Source of the DNA: JBQLZO01 sp052168315
Lineage (GTDB): Bacteria > Planctomycetota > Phycisphaerae > Phycisphaerales > UBA1924
Length of the DNA stretch: 64,000 bases
Assembly (NCBI GenBank): GCA_052168315.1
Contig: JBQLZO010000042.1
Coordinates: 1 to 64,000, forward strand
Direction: 5' to 3'
The notes below the pieces were generated by a model. It was given only the letters and a program-made list of their open reading frames with translations, was not told where the DNA came from and made no database searches. Shown here piece by piece: positions 53,200 to 62,812 of this stretch. Numbering within the stretch: position 1 is the stretch's first letter; each line of letters starts with the position of its first letter. The position numbers and the translations under genes are program-made.

Positions 53200-53690
53200 T
53201 CTTGTGGCTCCATACATGCAGACAGACAGGCAGAGAAGGAAGAGACTCCCGAGGCACGGGCGCGCACGCTCCCGCGGACCGCCGGGTGTCGCGCCGCACG
53301 CCGATCCATCGGCACAACGGGGCAATGTTCATTCCCCGCGCGACCCACACGCCGGGGACCCACACAATGGCCTATTTCCGAAAGGCCAATAGGTTCCGTC
53401 CCGAGCCCGGAATGCCAGCGCGGGGGGGAAAGATACCCGGTGCGAACCGCTTGAGAGCCGATCGCCGGATCAGTCGCCCCGGGGCACGCCGGTGGCCATC
53501 CCCGAGCCGCGCCGCCCCCTCGTCGCCGTTCTCGCCCTCGGCGACTGCATTCGGGCCCCCGAGAGCGGGCATCGGGGCCCGCAGGGGAGGCATCCCCTTC
53601 CCCCCGAGACCCGTTGGCTGACGGAGCGACGACTGGGCGGCTCGCAGGGCCCGCCCATCGGCAGGCGCTGGTCGGGGCAATGATCCGACC
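53200..53690. other. Divergent gap between gspD and the BtuF-like gene
   Basis: This 491-nt region holds no convincing gene. At 53371-53393 CCTATT and AATAGG form an inverted repeat with an 11-nt spacer in a locally AT-richer patch, about 175 nt upstream of gspD; a possible operator or promoter element. I looked for a cobalamin riboswitch box before the BtuF-like gene and saw none. Confidence 0.4.
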
Positions 53691-54764
53691 ATGACCGCCG
53701 ACCCTGATCGCCACCGCCCCCGCATCGTCAGCCTGCTCCCCTCGGGCACCGAGATCCTCGCGCTGATCGGCGGGGGGCACCTGCTCGTCGGGCGATCGCA
53801 CGAATGCGACCACCCGGCGGAGATCACGGGCCTCCCGGCGCTGACCAGCGCCCGGACCGACTACAGCGCCACGCCGGATGCCCGGGCGATCCACGAGCGG
53901 GTGTCGGCCCACTTGGGCGGCGCTCAGGGCGTGGACGCCGGGGTGGACGCCGGGGGGGACGACGCCGCGACCGGGGAGAACCCCTCCCTCTACCACCTCG
54001 ATGCCGATCGGCTGCGGGGGCTGGGTCCCGATGTGATCATCACTCAGGATCTTTGCGCGGTGTGCTCGATCGACCTCAATTCGGTCCGGCGGATCGCGGC
54101 GGACATGACGCCATCGCCGCGGATCGTCTCGCTGAACCCCACCAGCTTCGAGGGCGTGCTGGACGACATCATGGCGGTCGGGCGGGCGGTGGGAATGGAG
54201 GATGCGGCCCGGGCGGCGCTGGTGGGATTGCGGGAGCGGTTCTTCCGGGCCGCGGACTTCGTGAACCCGTTCACGGATCCGGAGCCGGTGCTGTTTCTGG
54301 AATGGACGGACCCGCCGTTCGTGGGCGGGCACTGGGTGCCTCAGTTGATCGAGCGGGCGGGTGGTGCGCATCCGCTGAACCCGACGCGGGCGATGGAAGG
54401 GGCCGGGGCGGGCGCGGGCGGGCAGCAGGCGTACCGGGTTGCGGGGAAGTCCGTGGTGGTTGAGCCGGAGGTGATTGCGAAGATTGGGTTTACGCGGGTG
54501 ATTGTGTGTCCGTGTGGATTGACCTTACAACAGGCTCGGGATGAGACACACAAGCTTCTTGAGAAGCCATGGTTCGCGGGATTGCCCGCGGTGCGGGCGG
54601 CGCTGGCGGGCGATGGTTCGCGGGTGGCGATCGTGGATGGGAACCAGATGTTCGCGCGCCCGGGGCCGAGACTTGTGGATGGATATGAGTGGCTGGTGGG
54701 GTGGTTGAATGGGCGGGAGGAGCTTATCCCACCGGAGTTTCCGTGGGAGGCGATGGGCCCTTGA
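53691..54764 (+). CDS. BtuF-like cobalamin-binding protein without signal peptide
   Basis: A 357-aa member of the helical-backbone metal/cobalamin receptor family. It begins RIVSLLPSGTEILALIGGGH and has LVGRSHECDHPAEI, DVIITQDLCAVCS, FLEWTDPPFVGGHWVPQLI and a C-terminal QMFARPGPRLVDGYEWL. BtuF-type proteins bind vitamin B12 for an ABC importer. This one has no signal peptide at the ATG at 53691, and no permease or ATPase is adjacent, so it is either cytoplasmic or uses distant partners. Two insertions are seen: a Gly/Asp-rich one near 78-92 and one near 235-250. Cysteines in CAVC and CPCG are unusual. Function is uncertain. Confidence 0.8.
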   Translation: MTADPDRHRPRIVSLLPSGTEILALIGGGHLLVGRSHECDHPAEITGLPALTSARTDYSATPDARAIHERVSAHLGGAQGVDAGVDAGGDDAATGENPSLYHLDADRLRGLGPDVIITQDLCAVCSIDLNSVRRIAADMTPSPRIVSLNPTSFEGVLDDIMAVGRAVGMEDAARAALVGLRERFFRAADFVNPFTDPEPVLFLEWTDPPFVGGHWVPQLIERAGGAHPLNPTRAMEGAGAGAGGQQAYRVAGKSVVVEPEVIAKIGFTRVIVCPCGLTLQQARDETHKLLEKPWFAGLPAVRAALAGDGSRVAIVDGNQMFARPGPRLVDGYEWLVGWLNGREELIPPEFPWEAMGP

Positions 54765-55023
54765 CCGCCGCGCTCGGAATCGAACACCGCGACGACGGTT
54801 CTCAATCGCAACCCGTACACATCACGAAACGATCACTTCGTCGGCTCAACGAACCAACGAAATTGGAAATGAGAGCACGAATGCACTTGCCCCCCCCGCT
54901 ATCGCTTACATTTGTCCCGGACCACACGAATGAGCGCGGGTGTCCACTCGACAGCCAATGCGTATCCGATCGATTCGGCGACTCATTCGATCGCGACTGA
55001 ATGCGACTGAAAGGAATAGCAAC

Positions 55024-55872
55024 ATGCAGCGCTCCATCCTCTTCCGCGTTTCCACCGCAGTGATCGGGCTCTCACTCCTCGGAGCGGCGGGCTTCGTGCT
55101 GCTCCGTGCGGCACCGGAGGCCATCGCTGAGCAGCCCGCTCCGCCCAAGCCCGACGCGGGCGAGGAGGTCCGCGCGCTGCTGATCGATGCGTATGTGATC
55201 GGCGGATGGTCGCAGCAGGACGCCGAGGCCATCGCGGAGGTCAAGCTCCAGCGGATGATCGAGCGGAAGTTCGACGGCGTGATCCCGGGTTTCCAGTCTG
55301 TCGATCTGCCCGGGCGGTTGTCCGAAGCTTCCGATGGGGTGGCCGTCCTCCATTCGCACCTGACCAACCATAAGGGCTTTGGATTTAATGAAGCCGGGAA
55401 GGTCGCCTGGAAGTTATACGCATCGCTCAATGATTGGACTCTGCCGGAAGCCGAAGGCGGCGGCATCGAGGGCGTTCCGTCGGAAGGCTGCATCGTCTAC
55501 CTCGCAGAATACGAGTACTGCATCGATGGACAGCCGCGCCGCATGAGTGTGTACTGGAACTCGGCGTGCGCGATCGACAACTTTGTCGAGAACCCCTGCG
55601 TCGCCGTGCCCGCGGGTTGCGAATGTCCGGAGGGGAAGCGCTGCGGGGTCGAATACTTCACTTCCGGCGCGTGCCGCGGCGCCGGGCAGGGCAGATGCAT
55701 CCGGCTCGTCACGCTTCGATATGTCGAGAACGCGGTCGATTGCTCGCTGGTTCAAAGCAAGGGTGGGTGCGCGGATTGCAGCCCCGTCGAGTCGTTTCTG
55801 CCCAACTGTCCGACTCCGATCCTCGCATCGTGCTACACGCCGGGCACCTGCCCATCGTGCGGCGCGCAATAA
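55024..55872 (+). CDS. Exported cysteine-rich protein, unrecognised
   Basis: A 282-aa protein with a signal anchor (AVIGLSLLGAAGFVLLRAAP). A helical first part (EEVRALLIDAYVIGGWSQQD) is followed by a Cys-rich second half (about 160-280) with at least 14 Cys: EGCIVYLAEYEYC, CECPEGKRC, CADCSPVES, CPTPILASC and CPSC at the end. The pattern suggests disulfide-stabilised or metal-binding knots on the outside. I do not recognise a family. AAAGGA precedes the ATG at 55024. The gene and its upstream sequence are less GC-rich than the neighbours. Confidence 0.65.
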   Translation: MQRSILFRVSTAVIGLSLLGAAGFVLLRAAPEAIAEQPAPPKPDAGEEVRALLIDAYVIGGWSQQDAEAIAEVKLQRMIERKFDGVIPGFQSVDLPGRLSEASDGVAVLHSHLTNHKGFGFNEAGKVAWKLYASLNDWTLPEAEGGGIEGVPSEGCIVYLAEYEYCIDGQPRRMSVYWNSACAIDNFVENPCVAVPAGCECPEGKRCGVEYFTSGACRGAGQGRCIRLVTLRYVENAVDCSLVQSKGGCADCSPVESFLPNCPTPILASCYTPGTCPSCGAQ

Positions 55873-56212
55873 CAACGCGTCCAAGTCAGTACCCGAGCCA
55901 TCGACGGGCCCGTTTCGTATCGACTGATTGTTCACCCCATCCGACCGATTGGATCTTTCACAACGGCGTGGGATGAGGCACGCGAGTTGTCGGCTTGGCC
56001 CCGCTCACTTGGGCTTGCGCTGGAGGGCAACGCGTCGCGTGATATGGGGTTCGGGGGCGCAACGCTGACGACTGCCGCTCTGCCTTTCCTCCCTACGCTC
56101 GCACGCGCGATCGCCACTTTCCCGCCTCTCGCGCGGCTTGAACTTTCTCGAGTTTGACCTCACCACGGTCTCCGTCATCCTGTCGTGCGACAACGCTCTT
56201 TTGCCGCGCGCG
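55873..56212. other. Convergent gap, no gene seen
   Basis: A 340-nt gap between two convergent genes, with lower GC than most of the window. I see no gene. ACGGGCCCGT followed by TTTCG at about 55908-55922 might form a weak terminator. Confidence 0.35.
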
Positions 56213-57397
56213 TCAGCCGAGTCGGTGGGCGAGCTGGTTGATCTGCTCGATCTGCGCGGGCGAGGGGAAGCCGAGCGTGCGATATCGCGGGGGGTAACCC
56301 GGCAGCTTCTGGAGCAGGTCCTTGCATACGGTGCGCACCGCTTCCCATGGCGCACCGGTCGCGATATCGCCACTCTCTCGCACGATGGCGACATGCTGGG
56401 CGCGGGGAAGCAGCATGGTCACGCCTTCGCCCCATGTGGTGATGATGACCTGCGATCCGGTCTTCTGTCGATTCGCGACCATCAGCGAGCATGGATAGTC
56501 CTGGTCCGTTGCATGCGGAATCGGCGTCGGCTCGTTCTGGTAGACGGATGAGACAGCGGCCGCGATGAGTTCACTGGGCGGCTGTGGGGCCGTGGGATCC
56601 AGCGACACGGACCAGTCACGCCAGCCTCGCTCGGTCAGAATCAGTGGCCAGAGACCGCCGCCCCGCGCGGTCTCGCACTTGTCCTGCGCGCCCCACACCA
56701 ACATACCGACGGCCTTGGGGTCTCCGGCGCCGGCGAGAATCAGGAAGTCCGGACTCGCCGGCACCGCGACCACGGGTCCGCGCAGACCGAGTCGGGCGAT
56801 CTCATCGATCATCAGGAGCCGCGCGGCATCGTGCCCATCACCGACGGCGGCGACCACGAAGTTGTCATCGAGGCGGGTGAACGGTTCCGGGGCGGACTCA
56901 CGCAGCCGAGCGATCGATCGCGACAGGCAGTCCTCGAACCGCATGGATGCCGACTGCAACTGTTCCTTCCTGACCAGCACAACGGCCGAGGGCGCATCAA
57001 GCGCGCAGCCCAGCACATAGTGCCCCCCGAGCCAGTTGTATGGGATCGATCCTCGCTCCAGCGCATGGGCCATGAGCCCGGAGCGCAGGTAGGGACGGAT
57101 CGCGGCATCCGAGAAATCAGGAGGCCTTGTGGCTTTGGAGTTGATCTCAGCCACCATCCTGACAAACCGCTGGATTGTCTCAGCCCTCGAAGCGTTGTCG
57201 CCTCGGGCCCATTCGTTGAACAGTCCGCGTGCCTCCACCTCCTCGCCCTGGGGCAGGATGACCAACGCCCTGCTCGCGTCATCGCTCGCTCTGGCATGGA
57301 TCCCCGACTCGCGAAGCGCCGAAATCGCGTAACTCACGAACGCGCTGGGCGTTGACGGCGAGGCGACCGATTCGCCATCCTGTGGCTGATGTTCCAT
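56213..57397 (-). CDS. Cytosolic protein, unrecognised (weak DUF1444 resemblance)
   Basis: A 394-aa soluble protein with no signal peptide or membrane segment. The segment LGCALDAPSAVVLVRKEQLQ and the following helix (RFEDCLSRSIARLRESAPEP) loosely resemble DUF1444 proteins. Later strands DFLILAGAGDPKAVGMLVWG and the C-terminal half (ILTERGWRDWSV) do not add a recognised enzyme motif. The start is the only ATG near the beginning. It lies downstream of rnr on the same strand with a 231-nt gap. I give no function. Confidence 0.6.
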   Translation of the reverse strand: MEHQPQDGESVASPSTPSAFVSYAISALRESGIHARASDDASRALVILPQGEEVEARGLFNEWARGDNASRAETIQRFVRMVAEINSKATRPPDFSDAAIRPYLRSGLMAHALERGSIPYNWLGGHYVLGCALDAPSAVVLVRKEQLQSASMRFEDCLSRSIARLRESAPEPFTRLDDNFVVAAVGDGHDAARLLMIDEIARLGLRGPVVAVPASPDFLILAGAGDPKAVGMLVWGAQDKCETARGGGLWPLILTERGWRDWSVSLDPTAPQPPSELIAAAVSSVYQNEPTPIPHATDQDYPCSLMVANRQKTGSQVIITTWGEGVTMLLPRAQHVAIVRESGDIATGAPWEAVRTVCKDLLQKLPGYPPRYRTLGFPSPAQIEQINQLAHRLG

Positions 57398-57628
57398 GTA
57401 GTGCCTCCCGCGTTGGGCACATGTTTCGCTCGATGCTGAAGCGGGTGCCGGCGCGACCCATGATGTCCCATGTCAGCAGCACGGGCGCACGATGTCAACA
57501 GAGCCGTGTCGCATTGGGGCCAACGGAGCCGCGCGGAAGCACCGGGACACGCATCGGGGACAAGCCACCGCGAACCGGAAGTGCGCGCGTGGCAGCGGAG
57601 AAATGGCTATCGCGGCCCGAAGCATGCG

Positions 57629-60133
57629 CTACTGCCGCTTTCCCTTGCCCTTTCGGTCCGCGCGGTAATCGCTCTTGCGTTTGTCTCGTGACTTGCTCTT
57701 CTGCGATCGCCGCTCGGCGCCGGTGCGTTGGGAGAGCCCGCCGGCGAAGGCGTCGTCGCTGCCGATCTGGAGGCGGCCGGCGAGTTGCTTGGAGCGACCG
57801 ACATTGCGGGCGTCGGGGTCGGTGATGAGCAGTTCCATCTGTCTGCGGGCGAGGTCGATCTCGGCGATGGTGACCTCGACGCGGTCGCCGATGTTGAAGG
57901 ATCGGCCGCTGCCCCGGTCGACGAGGGCGCCGGTGCGCTTGTCGATGGACCATGAACCGCGGCGCATGTCGGCCTTGCCGTTGACCTTCGGGGCCGGCAG
58001 GTCGGCGGTCTTGATCATGCCCTCGGCGAGATACTTGTCGAGGCGGATGAAGACGCCGGCGTTGGTGACGCCGGTGATGAGACCGGGGAAGGACTCGCCG
58101 ATGTGGTTGGAGAGCAGCTGCAGCACGAGGAAGGCGCGGAGCTCGCGCTCGGCCTGGGTGGCGTTGTCCTCGCGGTGGTTGCAGTGGTTGCCGATGGTGA
58201 CGAGTTCTTCCTCGCTGAGCACGGCGTGCTGTTCGAGGAGGTTGCGCGCGAATTTTTTGCGTTCGCCTTCGGCGGGGCGCTGCGTGCCGTTCTTGGTGAG
58301 TTTGAGGTACTCGGCCAGCGCGCGGTGGGTGAGAAGGTCGGGGTAGCGGCGGATGGGGCTGGTGAAGTGTGAGTAGGCGCTGGAGGCGAGCGCGAAGTGC
58401 CCGATGAGGGCGGGCGAGTACTCGGCGCGGGTAAGGGTGCGGAGCACGGCCATGTGGACGGCCGGCGCGGCGGGCGTGCCCGCGGTGGACTTGAGCAGGA
58501 CCTGCAGGTCCTCGCGGGTGGGGTTCTTGGGGATCGAGTATCCGGCGACGCGGACGAAGTCGTTGAGCCCCTCGGTTTGTCCGGGGACGGGCTCGGGGTG
58601 GATGCGGCGCATGATCGGGACATTGAGGTCGCCGAAGAGCCGGGCGACGGCCTCGTTGGCCTCGACCATGAACATTTCGATGAGGGTGTGCGTGTACGCA
58701 TCGTCCTCGGGCACCGCGTCGATGACATGGCCTTTGTCGTCGTAGACGAGTTCCACATCGGGGAGTTCGAGGTGGATCATGCCCTGTTTTTCGCGGCGGC
58801 GCTCGATGGTTTTGGCCAGACGATTCATCTCGTGGAGGGCGGCGATCATCTCGTCGGTGACGGGGGTGTCGTTCTTGGCGAATTGCTTTGCTTCGTCGAA
58901 GGACTTGCCATCGATGTAGGCCTGGGCTTCGAGGTAGGTCATGCGCTTGGAGGATTCGATGACGCTCTGCGCGAAGCCGGCGCCCTTGACATGCCCGCCC
59001 TCGTCGTACTCGATGAACACGGACTTGGCGTAGCGGGGCACGCGCTCCATGAGCGAGCAGATGCCGTTGGAGAGCACCTCGGGGAGCATGGGGATGACGA
59101 GGCGCGGGAGGTAGCAGGAGTTGGCGCGGTCGCGGGCTTCCATGTCGAGCGGGCTATTCGGGTCGATGAAGTGAGCGACATCGGCGATGTGGACGCCGAG
59201 GCGCCAGCCCTTGCCGCCCCATGGGCCGCGTTCGATGCGTTCGATGGAGATGGCGTCGTCGTAGTCTTTGGCATCCGGCGGGTCGATGGTCATGATGAGC
59301 GCATCGCGGAGGTCGAGGCGTTCGGTCTTGTCGAAGCCCTCGCCGCCGTCGATCTTGCGCTTGATCTCGTCGAAGAACGCGGCGCTGACCGACTTGGCCT
59401 GGGTGACGCACTCGTCGGGGAATTCGCCGGGGAGGTTGTAGGCCTCGATGACGGCTTCGGTCTCGACGGTGGGGAGCCCTGAGGCGCCGAGGACCTTCGT
59501 GATAACGCCTTCGGCGAGGGCGGTCATGCCTCGGCCGTCGTCTTCGGGGAAGTGGACGACATCGAAGACGACCTTGTCGCCTTCCTTGGCATCCTTCGAT
59601 TCGACATCGCGGATGACGACGGGCTCGGTCATGACCTTGCCATCGGGGAAGACGAGCCAAAGGCTGCCTTGCTTGCGGAGTTCGCCGACGAAGTGGTCCT
59701 GTTTGCGTTCGACGATCTCGACGATTTCGCCGTAGTAGGGCGACTGGTCGCCGCCGGCGCGCTTGGGGTTGTATCGGATCTCGGCGCGGACGGTGTCGCC
59801 GGTGAGCGCGTTCAGTGTGGCGTAGGGCGGGACGAAGATGTCGCCGTGCTCGTTTTTCTGGCGTGGGATGATGAAGCCGAAGCCCTTGGGGTGCTTGCGG
59901 AAGTTGCCCACAACCTCGTGACCGATCGGGGGGAGCGTGACCAGCCCATCATCGCCCAGCAGCACTTCGCCGTGCTCTGCCATGGCTTCCACGGCGGCCT
60001 CGAAGGCCTCGCGGTCCTCCGGATCCACCCGCAGGTCCTCGGCCAGGCGCGTGATCGTCGAAGCCTCGTAGCTCGAGTGCTCCATGTGCATCATCAGTCG
60101 TTTCTTGAATCGGAGTGCCATGTCTCTCTTCAT
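57629..60133 (-). CDS. rnr: Ribonuclease R
   Basis: RNase R, 834 aa, is a processive 3'-5' exoribonuclease of the RNB family that digests structured RNA. N-terminal cold-shock domains (PKGFGFIIPRQKNEHGDIFV) precede the RNB domain: TIDPPDAKDYDDAISIERIE with the catalytic Asp cluster, then GVHIADVAHFI and FTSPIRRYPDLLTHRAL. The C-terminal S1 domain (FPGLITGVTNAGVFIRLDKY) ends in a basic Lys/Arg tail (KSKSRDKRKSDYRADRKGKG). The start is given at 60133 (MKRDMALRF); an ATG at 60121 is equally possible. Confidence 0.95.
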   Translation of the reverse strand: MKRDMALRFKKRLMMHMEHSSYEASTITRLAEDLRVDPEDREAFEAAVEAMAEHGEVLLGDDGLVTLPPIGHEVVGNFRKHPKGFGFIIPRQKNEHGDIFVPPYATLNALTGDTVRAEIRYNPKRAGGDQSPYYGEIVEIVERKQDHFVGELRKQGSLWLVFPDGKVMTEPVVIRDVESKDAKEGDKVVFDVVHFPEDDGRGMTALAEGVITKVLGASGLPTVETEAVIEAYNLPGEFPDECVTQAKSVSAAFFDEIKRKIDGGEGFDKTERLDLRDALIMTIDPPDAKDYDDAISIERIERGPWGGKGWRLGVHIADVAHFIDPNSPLDMEARDRANSCYLPRLVIPMLPEVLSNGICSLMERVPRYAKSVFIEYDEGGHVKGAGFAQSVIESSKRMTYLEAQAYIDGKSFDEAKQFAKNDTPVTDEMIAALHEMNRLAKTIERRREKQGMIHLELPDVELVYDDKGHVIDAVPEDDAYTHTLIEMFMVEANEAVARLFGDLNVPIMRRIHPEPVPGQTEGLNDFVRVAGYSIPKNPTREDLQVLLKSTAGTPAAPAVHMAVLRTLTRAEYSPALIGHFALASSAYSHFTSPIRRYPDLLTHRALAEYLKLTKNGTQRPAEGERKKFARNLLEQHAVLSEEELVTIGNHCNHREDNATQAERELRAFLVLQLLSNHIGESFPGLITGVTNAGVFIRLDKYLAEGMIKTADLPAPKVNGKADMRRGSWSIDKRTGALVDRGSGRSFNIGDRVEVTIAEIDLARRQMELLITDPDARNVGRSKQLAGRLQIGSDDAFAGGLSQRTGAERRSQKSKSRDKRKSDYRADRKGKGKRQ

Positions 60134-60548
60134 CCCCCCTCGGGCGCTGCGTTCAGCGGCGCCGGTGTCGTTGGAATTTGTGTCCGTGTGTTGATCTGTC
60201 GGGCGGTCTCGTTCTTGCCGGAGCGATGCCCGCGACCCTTGCCCGGTGCGGTCCCTGTTGGTCGCCATCCCCGCCGCGACGCATCGTCACGAGCATACCG
60301 CCCGTGGGCCCCATGCCCGCGGGGTGATGAACCCGGACGCGTTCGGACCCGCTCAACGCCGCGCCGCACCCGTTGCCGCGCAGGCGTGTGCGATGGGCGT
60401 CTGGAGCGCGGGCTCGCGTTCCGTCGGGCATTGGACGGGTGTGTACCCCCTTCGGGACACCCCTCCCGGCACAGACCGAGCGCCTATTGCCGGTGTTTCG
60501 GTCGCCTGCACATCGGCTGTGGCACAGCCACCGCCCCCCGGGTTGCGT
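60134..60548. other. Upstream region of rnr, no gene seen
   Basis: A 415-nt gap between the erpA-like gene and rnr, both on the minus strand. No convincing gene. GGCTG-TGCCA-CAGCC near 60518-60532, about 20 nt beyond the erpA-type stop, is a small hairpin, possibly part of its mRNA end. Confidence 0.35.
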
Positions 60549-60926
60549 TTACACCGCAAAGGAGGAGCCGCACCCGCACGAGGTCGTGGCGTTGGGGTTC
60601 GAGAACACGAAGCCGCGTCCCATGATCTCATCCTTGAAGTCGATCGTCGTGCCGTTGAGATAGAGCAGTGACTTCGGGTCGCAGATGACCTTGATGCCGT
60701 TCTGCTCGAAGACCTCGTCGGTGTCCTTCTGGTGCTCGGTCAGGTCGAGCAGGTAGGAGAACCCGGAGCACCCGCCGCCCTTGACGCCGACGCGGAGCCG
60801 GACCTTGTCCTTGTCGAGTTCCTGCTGCTGGACGATGGTGTGGATCTCGCGCGCGGCCGTCTCGGTGAGGATCACGCCGGGGGTGGCGGAGGTGTCGTTG
60901 GTGTTGGTCTGCGTCGTCGTGCTCAT
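60549..60926 (-). CDS. erpA: ErpA/IscA-type iron-sulfur cluster insertion protein
   Basis: A 125-aa HesB/IscA-family carrier. It has the three conserved cysteines in KGGGCSGFSY (C53) and SCGCGSSFAV (C117, C119), plus GVILTETAAREI at the start of the domain. It passes Fe-S clusters to target enzymes. ErpA and IscA are hard to tell apart; the gene is not next to iscU/iscS (2 kb away), which slightly favours ErpA. The Thr/Asn-rich first 15 residues are an extension. The ATG at 60926 is chosen over upstream positions lacking similarity. Confidence 0.9.
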   Translation of the reverse strand: MSTTTQTNTNDTSATPGVILTETAAREIHTIVQQQELDKDKVRLRVGVKGGGCSGFSYLLDLTEHQKDTDEVFEQNGIKVICDPKSLLYLNGTTIDFKDEIMGRGFVFSNPNATTSCGCGSSFAV

Positions 60927-61124
60927 GGGGCGTTGTCCTTCCAGACAGCGAACCTTCGGCGGGGCGTCCATATTCCGAACCGATCCGCGTGCCGAGCGCC
61001 CTGGCCGCCGATCAGGGGCATTCTACCCGCGCCACACCGGGGGCCCCAGACTCGGGGCGGCGTCTGACCGGGGCATCGGTGGGAATTGGCCGGGAGGCAT
61101 GCGGAGGTGCCCGGATCGGGGCGA

Positions 61125-62666
61125 TCACTCGGTTTCCCGGACCGCCCGCTCGCTCCACCGCACGATCCGCCCGCGTTGCCCGCCCAGGAATCCGAACAGC
61201 CCGTAGTGGTCGCCCAGGTGCACGAGGCGGGCGGTCCGGCCGTGCGCTTCGTTCAGGGCTCGAGCGAGGTCGGTCGGCACGGCCTTGTCGCGCGTGGCGT
61301 AGACATGCAGCACGGGCACCTCGCGGATCGAGGCGATCATGCGGAGGGGGTCGAGCGTGGAGGCCGCGCGATAGGCGTCGATCAGGCGGTCCCGCTCATT
61401 CTCCGGAAGCGTCTGCCCTTTGGGGACGAGGCGGATGCCACCGTCCGAGACATCGGATCGCAGCGCCACGCTGAGCGCATCGCCGCCCGAGCCGACCAGC
61501 ACGAGCGCCATGCGGACGCCGGGGAGGGCCTCGCGGAGGCGTGCGGCGATCGCCGGGGCCGCGAGGGAGCCGCCGCTGAATCCCGCGATCACGATGGGCT
61601 TGCCGCTGAGCGAGGGATGTTGTTCGAGTGTGAACCGCACCGCCGCCTCGGCGGCCAGCGCGTGCTCGAGCAGCAGCGCATCGACGCTGGCCGCGATCGC
61701 AGCGCCCAGGGCCTCCGGGCTCTCCCACGCGTCCAGCTCGAAGCCCGTGGGCGGATCCGGATACCGGCGCTGGCCCTCTTCCATGATGGCGCGGAAGTCC
61801 GGCGTGACGATGTTGGAGCGTTCGCCGCGCTCACGGGCGGCGCGGTTGGCGGCCGTGGTCTCCTGGATCCGCTGCGCGCCGAGCAGCGATCGTCGCTCGC
61901 GTGCGCCCGCGACCGCCGCCGCGTTGGGCGCGTGAACCCGCGACGCACCATCGACGAACACCATCGCCCATCCGCGGTCGCGGAAGGCCTCGACGACGCG
62001 GTACTCGTAGATGTTCGGGATCAGGGCCGGGAGGTACACGATGATGCCCGCCGGGTCGTCATCGACTTCCGTCGGCAGCCGGAGCCCCACGCCATCCGTC
62101 AGCCGCCCCGGCGTCGATCCGGCGGTGCTACGGGCGGTGAGGCTGATCGTGTCGGACGGAGCGCCGGGAGGGAACTCCGCCCGCGCGGCATCCTCGGCGG
62201 CGCGGATCTCGTCGAGCCACGCCTGCCGCCACACGGTCAGGAACGCAGCGTTGTCCTCGATGTCGAGCATCGGCCCCCAGACCGCGTCCTCCCGCGGCTC
62301 CTGATCGGTCACGCCGCGCTCATCCCACGCGCGGAGCAGTCCGTGCTGGGTCAGCATGCTCGCGGTCACGGTTCTCCGCGCGCGAACGGCGGAATCGCTC
62401 TCGCTACCGACGGCACCGCCAGCGCCCGCGCCGATGCCCACACCTTCGCGCCCGCTGGCGTCGACATCTTCACCCAGCGCTCGGAGCGCAGCGAGTTGTT
62501 CATCGCGGTTCGCGAGTGCCGGCTCGCGGGTCCACGCTCCGGCAGGCACCTCGGCCGAGGCGGCGTTCTGGCTTCTCGGTGCTCCGTGGTACGAATAGCA
62601 CCCGCCCAGCAGGGCGGTCGATGCGAGCATGACGCCGACGAGATAGACCGAGGGATGCGTTCTCAT
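61125..62666 (-). CDS. Alpha/beta-hydrolase-like lipoprotein
   Basis: A 513-aa predicted lipoprotein (YLVGVMLASTALLGGC lipobox). The mature protein has an alpha/beta-hydrolase layout. A strand-turn IVIAGFSGGSLAAPAIAARL has a GxSxG nucleophile elbow (Ser about 359), VPVLHVYATRDKAVP supplies a candidate Asp, and HLGDHYGLFG a candidate His. An N-terminal region of about 180 residues with an Ala/Gly-rich stretch has no known domain. The enzyme, if active, would be an envelope-anchored esterase or peptidase-like hydrolase; the substrate is unknown. The ATG at 62666 puts the signal peptide first. Confidence 0.75.
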   Translation of the reverse strand: MRTHPSVYLVGVMLASTALLGGCYSYHGAPRSQNAASAEVPAGAWTREPALANRDEQLAALRALGEDVDASGREGVGIGAGAGGAVGSESDSAVRARRTVTASMLTQHGLLRAWDERGVTDQEPREDAVWGPMLDIEDNAAFLTVWRQAWLDEIRAAEDAARAEFPPGAPSDTISLTARSTAGSTPGRLTDGVGLRLPTEVDDDPAGIIVYLPALIPNIYEYRVVEAFRDRGWAMVFVDGASRVHAPNAAAVAGARERRSLLGAQRIQETTAANRAARERGERSNIVTPDFRAIMEEGQRRYPDPPTGFELDAWESPEALGAAIAASVDALLLEHALAAEAAVRFTLEQHPSLSGKPIVIAGFSGGSLAAPAIAARLREALPGVRMALVLVGSGGDALSVALRSDVSDGGIRLVPKGQTLPENERDRLIDAYRAASTLDPLRMIASIREVPVLHVYATRDKAVPTDLARALNEAHGRTARLVHLGDHYGLFGFLGGQRGRIVRWSERAVRETE

Positions 62667-62812
62667 AACGCCACGAGGATACCCCTCGCGTGCGGGGAGA
62701 TGGACTCTCTTTCGCACCCGCGGAGGGAATCACTCGGAAATTGAACGGCTCTCGCACATCGGTCGCGCGGCCCCGGCATGTGCCGGCATCGACGCCGCGA
62801 GTTCGGGGCGCA

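Noticed and set aside
53372..53827. Minus-strand frame between gspD and the BtuF-like gene
   Set aside because: It overlaps the BtuF-like start, is Arg/Pro/Gly-rich and shows no signal or domain.
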